Made by a program: the position numbers and the translations under genes. Source: CAZJYI01 sp964550025 (GTDB taxonomy: Bacteria; Verrucomicrobiota; Kiritimatiellia; UBA8416; CAYOBW01). Taken from it: 56,837 bases of DNA. Each line of letters starts with the position of its first letter. The first letter of the stretch is position 1. The notes under the pieces are model-generated. The model was not told the origin of the DNA. It saw nothing but the letters and a program-made list of their open reading frames with translations, and searched no databases. This document shows positions 50,668 to 56,837 of the stretch, piece by piece. The stretch covers positions 1-56,837 of the forward strand of contig CAZJYI010000067.1 in the NCBI GenBank assembly GCA_964550025.1. Reading direction: 5' to 3'.

Positions 50668-51792
50668 TCACTCGATATACCTTCGCTCCACGCGGTTACC
50701 GATCGAGCAGATGATGTCGTAGGGATGGGTGCCTTTGAGCTGTGCCCAGTCTTCCACGGACACAGCCGTCGGCCCTTCCCCACCAAGACACACCACGTCA
50801 TCACCCCGTTGTGCGTCGGGTACCTGGTCAAGGCAAACCGTTGTGTAGTCCATCGAAACCCGCCCCAACACCTGGCAGGGACAGGTACGTACCAAGACGT
50901 GGCCGCGATTCGACAGTGCGAGAGGTAGTCCGTCCGCATAGCCGGCAGAAATCGTCCCGACCAGCGCATCGCGGGGCAATCGGTAGGTACAGCCGTAGCC
51001 GATGCAGCTGCCCGCCGGCATGGTGCGCACGGCAGTGAGCCGTGTCTTCAGCGAGAGCACCGGGCTGAGTGCCAGCATACGCTGTCCCTCGATGTCGAAC
51101 GACCCATGAAGATTGATCCCCGTTCGCACAACGTTGAACGGGGGCCGGTACGTTCTGGGGAAGTTGTTGATCGCGTCGCTGTTGGCCATATGTACCTTTG
51201 CAAAGGTGATCCCGCGGCTCGCCAGCCGTTCCATGAGGGACAGGAACGTATCGATCTGTCGGTTCGTGTAGCCACTGCCACTCTGATAAGCGACGGGGAA
51301 ATGCGAATAGATGCCCTCACAGTCCAGACCTGGCAGAGTGTGGGCACGGCCAATCACGTCCTCGGCTTCATCGGCCAGGATACCCAACCGTCCCATCCCG
51401 GTATCGATCAGGAAGTGACACCTTGCCACGCGGTTCTGTTCGCCTGCGTGCCGATTGATCAATTCCGCGATTTCGAGGTCCGTCACCGGCAGCACGACGC
51501 CGGCGTTGACGGCTTCCGGTACTTCCTCCGGCAGTATGCCGCCCAGGATCTGGACCGGCAACCCCAGCGGAATCAGGGAAAGTGCCTCATTCAGCTCCGC
51601 AACACCGAACCCGCTGCAGCCGGCATCTTTGAGGGCACACGCAATCGGGGTCACGCCAAGACCGTAGGCGTTTGCCTTGAGAACCCCAACGACGGAACAC
51701 GGCGTCACGGCATCTGAGATCCCCACGTAATTGCGGCGAAGCGTGCCGAGATTGATCTCCAGCCAGACCCTGCTGTGCGGTCGCATACCCAT
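50668..51792 (-). CDS. alr: Alanine racemase
   Basis: PLP enzyme interconverting L- and D-alanine for peptidoglycan synthesis; cytoplasmic. 374 residues, normal length. The PLP lysine is Lys39 in VLKANAYGLG. Other signatures are HFLIDTGMGRLG, KVHMANSDAINNFP, VVRTGINLHG, GYGCTYRLPRDALVGTISAGYADG and GRVSMDYTTVCLDQVP (Met-Asp-Tyr motif). It is followed 13 bp later by the sulfatase and preceded by 41 bp from the RAYT gene, an unusual setting for a housekeeping gene. Confidence 0.94.
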   Translation of the reverse strand: MGMRPHSRVWLEINLGTLRRNYVGISDAVTPCSVVGVLKANAYGLGVTPIACALKDAGCSGFGVAELNEALSLIPLGLPVQILGGILPEEVPEAVNAGVVLPVTDLEIAELINRHAGEQNRVARCHFLIDTGMGRLGILADEAEDVIGRAHTLPGLDCEGIYSHFPVAYQSGSGYTNRQIDTFLSLMERLASRGITFAKVHMANSDAINNFPRTYRPPFNVVRTGINLHGSFDIEGQRMLALSPVLSLKTRLTAVRTMPAGSCIGYGCTYRLPRDALVGTISAGYADGLPLALSNRGHVLVRTCPCQVLGRVSMDYTTVCLDQVPDAQRGDDVVCLGGEGPTAVSVEDWAQLKGTHPYDIICSIGNRVERRYIE

Positions 51793-51833
51793 GTCGTCTC
51801 CAAGCTGGTATCATCTCATATCCCCTATCTGAG

Positions 51834-52559
51834 TCAAATGCAACGCCGGGTTTCCGTTCGAAGTGCCAGGACTGCTTCTGACAGAGCCACACGGAGCGTT
51901 TCCTTCAGTTGCTCCAGTGACTCCATGGGTATCAAGAAGCGCAGGTAGGGAATCAACCTGGCTTCTACGCTCTTCCGAAAGGGGTGCCACCCATTATGGC
52001 ACCACAGCCCCCAGCATGAGAACCGATACTGGCGAGGGTCGCGGACTATCGAGGCGCGGACCGGATTCATGACCTGGTACAAAAGACACCGCCAAACGGC
52101 CCTCGCGTCAGAATAGACAATACTCTTGAAGCGGTCAGCCCAAAGTGGCCCGCGGCGGCGCTGCCCTTGGACACGGCTTCCGTTGAACCACACGGCGAAC
52201 TGCTGTTGCAGGTCGTGCATGAAGCAACTCAAATCTCTCAGCATCAGTGCGATGCGGTCACACTCGGGAGTCTTCGGAGAGAGATGCTTGCACCCCCCGT
52301 AGTGGCGCTCGTACCGCCGACATGTCTCTGCTGCCGAAGGGAGCTCGTGGGGAACATGCAGTTTGAGGTGGTAGTGGTTTCCCATGACCACAAAGGACAC
52401 GACCTCAATCACGTAGTAGTCCGTCAATCTCTTCAGAAGTCGAAAAAAGCAGGCCTTTTCGGCGGCTCGAAACGGGATTTCGCCCGGCATCCCAACCGTA
52501 CGGTTGTAGACGTGATAGAAATGATCGGCGTTGTCTGGTTTATGGCGGGCCCTTCTCAT
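51834..52559 (-). CDS. REP-associated tyrosine transposase (RAYT, IS200/IS605-like Y1)
   Basis: 241 residues. Features of the Y1/HUH family are HFYHVYNRT near the N-terminus, MGNHYHLKLHV (HUH pair His62/His64), GPLWADRFKSIVYSD, and LLYQVMNPVRASIV with the candidate catalytic Tyr161. RAYTs are single-copy, domesticated single-strand transposases thought to disperse REP sequences. The protein has a Cys/Trp-rich C-terminus (FSCWGLWCHNGW). Its 5' side is flanked by a stem-loop (52617-52635) and a cluster of TACCTGTCCCC repeats (about 52717-52855), fitting a RAYT with its own REP set. It appears intact. Confidence 0.9.
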   Translation of the reverse strand: MRRARHKPDNADHFYHVYNRTVGMPGEIPFRAAEKACFFRLLKRLTDYYVIEVVSFVVMGNHYHLKLHVPHELPSAAETCRRYERHYGGCKHLSPKTPECDRIALMLRDLSCFMHDLQQQFAVWFNGSRVQGQRRRGPLWADRFKSIVYSDARAVWRCLLYQVMNPVRASIVRDPRQYRFSCWGLWCHNGWHPFRKSVEARLIPYLRFLIPMESLEQLKETLRVALSEAVLALRTETRRCI

Positions 52560-52616
52560 CGCTTTTTCTCCTTGTCTGTTCTGTCGGCACCGATCCTCAC
52601 GTAGCGACAGCGATGC

Positions 52617-52635
52617 CCTTCTACTACATAGAAGG
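52617..52635. repeat. Stem-loop next to RAYT
   Basis: Perfect inverted repeat CCTTCTA-ctaca-TAGAAGG, about 58 bp upstream of the RAYT start. It may be a REP-type hairpin or a signal for the gene; no T-run makes a terminator unlikely. Confidence 0.75.
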
Positions 52636-52716
52636 CCGGCCGAGACGCGCTTTCCGGTTTTTTCTCAGAATTTCTTCTCAGACAAGGAGCAGCAGCCTCG
52701 ACCGCGAAACCAGGCA

Positions 52717-52855
52717 GTACCCAACCAGGCAGTACCTGTCCCCTGTCCAAGCCGCAACGAAACCGAGCAGTACCCGTCCCCGGTCCAGCAGTCCACGGCA
52801 GAGCGTACCCGTCCCCGCTCGTTCGCAATAAAGGTCACAGTAAAGGTCACCTGTC
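52717..52855. repeat. Cluster of TACCTGTCCCC / TACCCGTCCCC elements
   Basis: In about 140 bp there is a partial TACCCAACCAGG (from 52719), TACCTGTCCCC (52733-52743), TACCCGTCCCC (52771-52781 and 52806-52816) and CACCTGTCCCC (about 52849-52859), all in the same direction. The 454-bp gap 52560-53013 is otherwise without a supportable gene. Confidence 0.85.
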
Positions 52856-53013
52856 CCCACTCCGCGTCCCGACTCCGCCGGGAACTAACGTCACGATAGC
52901 GATGAGGGATGGCTGACCCGGAACGGTCTCAATGGTGAGATAGCTGGCTGGGATGCAATGGAGGTCCGACGCCAGAATCGGTGTAGCCGTGACTACGCAG
53001 AACGGCCGGACAT

Positions 53014-54060
53014 TCAGGAGTATCGCCCAAACTCCGCCACGGCGTCGAACATGGCCACGACGTTCTCGACGGGGGTTTCTTCCAGGATCGAATCGTGACT
53101 GGCGCCGGCGACATAGCCGCCGCCGGGCGCCATGACATCGAGAACTTCACGCGTCTTCTCGCGCACACAGTCCGTTGACGTTGCCTCGATCAGCACGTGG
53201 TGCGAGTCTATGGCGCCATTGAAGAGAATCCGGTCGCCGTAGGCTTCCTTGAGGTGTTTCAGGTCCATCCCGCAGCAGGACGGCTGCACGGCATGCACGC
53301 CGTCGAGACGGGCATCGATCATCTGCGGAATCAGCGGTTCGAAGCCGCCGCAGCAGTGCATCTGCACGAGCAGGCCGTAGTCGTGCCCCATATCGATCAG
53401 GCGCCGCAGGTGCGGCATCATGAAGCGTTCGAACTGCTCGGGACTCATCAGCGGCCCCATCTGGGAACCGAAGTCGTTCCCTATGAAGAAGATGTCGATG
53501 GCATCAGCCGCTGCATCGAAGATTCGTCGGCTTGACTCGGCGTAGAAATCAACCATGTGCACCAGCAGGGCATCCACCAGTTCCGGCTCGTCGTACATTT
53601 TCAGGTACAGGTTTTCCATCCCGAGGAGGTCGATGGCGTCATGCCAGAACGGCGACCAGTCGCCGCCCAGAATCGCGTACCTGTCCCCCCACCGCTCAGC
53701 ATCGGCTCTGATGTTGGACACGTCGACACAGGCCGGATCGGGCCAGGCATAGTCGTGCACGTCTGCAAGCGACGCGTTCGCCAACGGGTGGTTGACAGGC
53801 TGCCCGTATCCCAGCCCCGTGCGTTCGACGCCAAACACGGTCCGGTACGTCGCCCCAGCGGAAAGCGGCTCGTCCGACAGCCGATACGTCGCGAAGACGC
53901 GTCGGAAGTCGTCGCCCAGGCGCACACGCAGCTCTTCATCGCCGAGCCCGAGTTCGCCCTTGGCTTTCTTCCAGAACTCATCGGAAGACCCGCACCACCG
54001 CGGAACCATGTCGGGTTCCCTGTGGTCAAAGGCGGTCAGAACACGTTCCTTGCTTGTCAT
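53014..54060 (-). CDS. Uroporphyrinogen decarboxylase (URO-D) family protein
   Basis: 348 residues from ATG 54060 (MTSKERVLTAFDHREPD), the typical start of this family; the open frame to 54153 is not needed. Family features are RDAD-like WGDRYAILGGDWSPFWH, FFIGNDFGSQ, LVQMHCCGGFEPLIPQMIDA and HAVQPSCCGMDLKHLKEAYGD. The His-Cys and Cys residues resemble the zinc site of methyltransferase-type members (MtaA/CmuA) rather than true HemE. These proteins are common in Kiritimatiellota and Planctomycetota next to sulfatase or glycosidase genes; their substrate is unknown. It is divergent from the fucosidase gene. It contains TACCTGTCCCC at 53678. Confidence 0.85.
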   Translation of the reverse strand: MTSKERVLTAFDHREPDMVPRWCGSSDEFWKKAKGELGLGDEELRVRLGDDFRRVFATYRLSDEPLSAGATYRTVFGVERTGLGYGQPVNHPLANASLADVHDYAWPDPACVDVSNIRADAERWGDRYAILGGDWSPFWHDAIDLLGMENLYLKMYDEPELVDALLVHMVDFYAESSRRIFDAAADAIDIFFIGNDFGSQMGPLMSPEQFERFMMPHLRRLIDMGHDYGLLVQMHCCGGFEPLIPQMIDARLDGVHAVQPSCCGMDLKHLKEAYGDRILFNGAIDSHHVLIEATSTDCVREKTREVLDVMAPGGGYVAGASHDSILEETPVENVVAMFDAVAEFGRYS

Positions 54061-54244
54061 AGCATTCTCCGTTGCATGTGGGCGAATCTGCAGGGGCGCC
54101 GCAACTCTTGATACACCACCCAGGCAAAGAGAGCAATACCGCAACCGTGCCATGGGCTGCAGCCGGGTTGACGCACGATGCGGCGTCTGCTATCAGTACC
54201 GTTCATTTCACCGACAGTTGACTGCGCCTACCCAAGGAACCCCC

Positions 54245-56599
54245 ATGAGCAGAAGAGTCCTGTGCCTGACGATGGCGTGTGCTCTCGCAACGAGGGTCGC
54301 AGCCGTTCAGCCCCCCGAACCGTACGGCGCGACCCCTTCTGAAGCCCAGTTGAACTGGCACAGGATTGAGCTGTACGGGCTGGTCTGCTTCAACATGCCG
54401 ACATTCACGAACGAGGAGTGGGCGTTCGGCGACAAGCCGCCGTCAACCTATAACCCAACCGACTTCAGCGCGGATCAGATCGCACTGGCCGCGAAAGCCG
54501 GTGGACTGAGAGCACTCATCCTGGTGTGCAAACACCACGGCGGATTCTGTCTGTGGCCGACGAAGACGACGGAGTACTCCATCAAGAACAGTCCGTTCAA
54601 AGGCGGCAAGGGCGATATCGTTGGCGAAATCGCGAACGCCTGTCGGCGGCATGGGCTGCAATTCGGTGCCTACAACTCCCCATGGGACCGCAACCACGCC
54701 GAGTACGGCCGCCCCGCGTACGTTGAAGCCTACCGTGAACAGTGGCGCGAGCTGATGACGAACTACGGGGAGCTCTTCGAGCTGTGGCTCGACGGAGCAA
54801 ATGGGGGGACAGGTTACTACGGAGGGGCGAGGGAGCGGCGCAACATCGACCGCAGCACGTACTACGGGTGGAACGAGACATTCAAGATGATGCGCGAACT
54901 GCAGCCGGGCGCCGTGATCTTCAGCGATCTCGGCCCCGGGTGCCGTTGGGTCGGCAATGAACGGGGCATCGCAGGCGACCCGTGCTGGGCAACCTATACG
55001 CCACACGGCAGGGGCGACAAGCCGCCCTGCCCCGGCCAAACCCGCTACAAGGAGGGAACAGTCGGCCATCGCAACGGGAAGTTCTGGATACCAGCCGAGG
55101 CAGACGTGTCCATCCGCCCCGGCTGGTACTACCACGCCAACCAGAATTCGCGCGTCCGCACTCCACGGAACCTGATAGACCTCTACTTCAAGAGCGTCGG
55201 CCGCGGGGCCTCGCTGAACCTCGGGCTTCCGCCAGATACCCGCGGTCGCCTGCACGACAATGACGTGGCTTCGCTCAAGCAGTTCGGCGAATGGCTGCGT
55301 GAGACCTTTGGCACGGATCTCGCGAAGGGGGCCAAAACGACCACGAGCAACACGCGCGGTCGCGGTGGGGACAGGTACTTCTCGCCGGAAAACGCCATTG
55401 ACGGCAATCGCGACACCTACTGGTGTACGGACGACGGCGAGCTGACGCCCGAACTCATTCTCGATCTTGAGAAGACGATACAGTTCAACGTAGTCAGCCT
55501 TCGCGAATACCTGTCCCTTGGTCATCGCGTCGACGACTGGGCGCTGGACGCGAGGGAAGACGGCAAGTGGGTCGAGCTTGCCAAGGGGACAGGTATCGGC
55601 AGCCGGCGGCTGGTGCGCATGGTACCTGTCACCACAGATGGGGTACGGTTGCGCATTACCAGGGCGGCCGCGTGTCCGGCGATCAGCGAGTTCGCGCTGC
55701 ACCGCGAACCGGAATGGGCACGGAAAGTACCGGTCACCGCAGATAGCCCCGACCTCGGCATGTCCAAGAAGGGGTGGAAGATCCACTCGTGCAGCTACGC
55801 GGCGCCCGGCGGCGGAGCTGCAGAACGAGCCATTGACGGCAATATCCGAACGCTCTGGCACACGCACGGCCCTGATGGCGAACATGGCGCGCCGCACGAG
55901 GTGGCCGTCGATATGGGCAGAGAGGTGACGATCAGGTCATTCCTGTACATGCCGCGACGGGACGGAACAACGCGCGCGATTGTCGATCGCTATGAATACC
56001 ACGTGAGTTCCGACGGCAAGAAGTGGACAAAAGCGGCTGACGGCGAATTTGCCAACATCGCGGCCCTTTCGCGCGCCTATCACGGCGTGCCTTTGAATGC
56101 CATCAGGAACACGGCGGGCGGGTTCGTGGTGCCTGAGACTGTCGTCTCCGAGGGGCTCTTGGTGCTGAAGTCGATTCCCGACCGCACGGCCAATCTTGCG
56201 CTCGTCGCCACGGCCGACAGCCCGGACGGCGTCCCTGTTCACGGCAAGAATCCTCCGGTCAGCGTGGGGGGGGCCATCGACGGCAACCCCGACACCTATT
56301 GGGACGACGTCGACGACCAGAAACTCTACCGGTTGCGTGTGACGTTCGCGAAACCGACGCGCATCTCGTCCCTGTCCATCACAGGCTGGCAACATCACGA
56401 CCACGCCGCGCGGGACTTCGCGATCGTCTGCGACGGCAAGCAGGTCGGCAAAGTGAGTGACGCGCAATACAGGAACAACCGTCTCATCATCGTCTTCCCG
56501 GCCACGACCTGCACCACGGTTGAACTGGCCATCGACAAGTGCTACGGTCGTTCTCCGGCGGTTCGAGAGTTGGAGATCTACGATCTCTCGGAGAAGTGA
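54245..56599 (+). CDS. Secreted GH29 alpha-L-fucosidase with three discoidin (F5/8C)-like domains
   Basis: 784 residues from ATG 54245 with signal peptide MSRRVLCLTMACALATRVAA; the longer frame to 53792 overlaps the URO-D gene antisense. The catalytic domain shows CKHHGGFCLWPTKTTEYS, FGAYNSPWDRN, FELWLDGANGG with nucleophile Asp183, and ASLNLGLPPDTRG. Three AIDGNxxTxW modules follow, at about residues 363-492 (AIDGNRDTYW), 505-605 (AIDGNIRTLW) and 650-782 (AIDGNPDTYW); such domains bind sugars. It hydrolyses alpha-L-fucosides outside the cytoplasm. GGGGACAGGTA elements occur inside the gene (about 54804, 55367, 55585), in frame. Confidence 0.93.
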   Translation: MSRRVLCLTMACALATRVAAVQPPEPYGATPSEAQLNWHRIELYGLVCFNMPTFTNEEWAFGDKPPSTYNPTDFSADQIALAAKAGGLRALILVCKHHGGFCLWPTKTTEYSIKNSPFKGGKGDIVGEIANACRRHGLQFGAYNSPWDRNHAEYGRPAYVEAYREQWRELMTNYGELFELWLDGANGGTGYYGGARERRNIDRSTYYGWNETFKMMRELQPGAVIFSDLGPGCRWVGNERGIAGDPCWATYTPHGRGDKPPCPGQTRYKEGTVGHRNGKFWIPAEADVSIRPGWYYHANQNSRVRTPRNLIDLYFKSVGRGASLNLGLPPDTRGRLHDNDVASLKQFGEWLRETFGTDLAKGAKTTTSNTRGRGGDRYFSPENAIDGNRDTYWCTDDGELTPELILDLEKTIQFNVVSLREYLSLGHRVDDWALDAREDGKWVELAKGTGIGSRRLVRMVPVTTDGVRLRITRAAACPAISEFALHREPEWARKVPVTADSPDLGMSKKGWKIHSCSYAAPGGGAAERAIDGNIRTLWHTHGPDGEHGAPHEVAVDMGREVTIRSFLYMPRRDGTTRAIVDRYEYHVSSDGKKWTKAADGEFANIAALSRAYHGVPLNAIRNTAGGFVVPETVVSEGLLVLKSIPDRTANLALVATADSPDGVPVHGKNPPVSVGGAIDGNPDTYWDDVDDQKLYRLRVTFAKPTRISSLSITGWQHHDHAARDFAIVCDGKQVGKVSDAQYRNNRLIIVFPATTCTTVELAIDKCYGRSPAVRELEIYDLSEK

Positions 56600-56837
56600 G
56601 CCGTAGCGCGGAAGTCTGTTCCGCGCCCGAGCATGGACTGAAAACGAGTCGCGAGAAACGGGCACGAAGGTCCTCGAGTCTCTCTGCACGGATTTGTCCC
56701 ACAGTTTCTTCGGTTGTTGTGCAGGGAGCATTTCGCACAGACACTCCGCTTTGTGCCCTGTCGAGGCCGTCCACCAGCAATGGGGTGTGATCTTCTTTCG
56801 TTGAGCGGCCAAGGCTGAAAACAGCCTGAATTCTCAC
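56600..56837. other. Terminal stretch without a supportable gene
   Basis: It starts with an R1-like fragment (CCGTAGCGCGGAAGTCTG, about 56605-56622). The rest has no gene with a credible start or family; a short minus-strand frame reaches the window end but could only be the tail of a gene outside. Confidence 0.4.

Noticed and set aside
50655..50969. N-terminal extension of the second sulfatase
   Set aside because: It is antisense to alr and lacks sulfatase similarity; the ATG at 50654 has a signal peptide and a Shine-Dalgarno.

Overview
The window looks like a chromosomal segment of a GC-rich, heterotrophic bacterium of the PVC superphylum. A Kiritimatiellota/Verrucomicrobiota-type lineage is the best guess. 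The inference rests on secreted sulfatases, GH29/GH36/GH43-type glycosidases, giant secreted PQQ-type beta-propellers, a right-handed beta-helix protein, URO-D family proteins and many degenerate heptanucleotide repeats. There is no rRNA or marker gene to prove the taxon.

Region 1 (1-2451): rlmN (minus strand) and a PLP-dependent D-cysteine desulfhydrase/ACC-deaminase family gene. They are flanked by a 7-nt-phased repeat array and a palindromic dispersed repeat.

Region 2 (about 2450-12520, plus strand): a complete type I-C CRISPR-Cas locus, cas3-cas5c-cas8c-cas7-[extra gene]-cas4-cas1-cas2, followed by a leader and an array of 14 intact 32-bp repeats plus a decayed terminal repeat. The extra gene (8439-9347) encodes HEAT-like repeats, a four-cysteine zinc finger and a PD-(D/E)XK-type nuclease domain. 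It overlaps cas4 by 11 bp and is not part of the canonical I-C set. It is the best candidate here for an undescribed CRISPR accessory component.

Region 3 (12794-16270, plus): a calcineurin-like phosphoesterase with a membrane anchor and C-terminal extracytoplasmic region, a cpYpsA-type nucleotide-binding protein, and a YhcC-type radical SAM protein.

Region 4 (16524-26282, plus): a secreted GH36-like alpha-galactosidase, a GT39-like membrane glycosyltransferase with a large soluble tail, a secreted protein with a duplicated unknown domain, and a single-ORF fusion of sulfatase with purple-acid-phosphatase-like phosphoesterase.

Region 5 (26294-48129, minus): a GH43-like enzyme, a Tat-exported GH29 alpha-L-fucosidase, a beta-helix protein and five paralogous proteins of about 1060-1090 residues (P1 to P5). 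Each paralog has a signal peptide, a SAM-methyltransferase-like Rossmann domain (motif I intact only in P1) and PQQ/BamB-type propellers with an invariant His/Cys signature. Heptanucleotide repeats sit in-frame at the same three sites of most paralogs.

Region 6 (48321-56837): an unknown protein, a second sulfatase, alanine racemase, a REP-associated tyrosine transposase (RAYT) next to a cluster of TACCTGTCCCC elements, a URO-D family protein and a second GH29 fucosidase with three discoidin-like domains. The TACCTGTCCCC motif recurs at least 14 times from 35 kb to 56 kb, often inside genes, and is probably the RAYT's REP-like family.

Taken together, regions 4-6 look like an island for taking apart sulfated, fucose- and galactose-containing polysaccharides outside the cytoplasm. 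Region 2 is an antiviral island. All functional statements are from sequence reading only; no database search was run.
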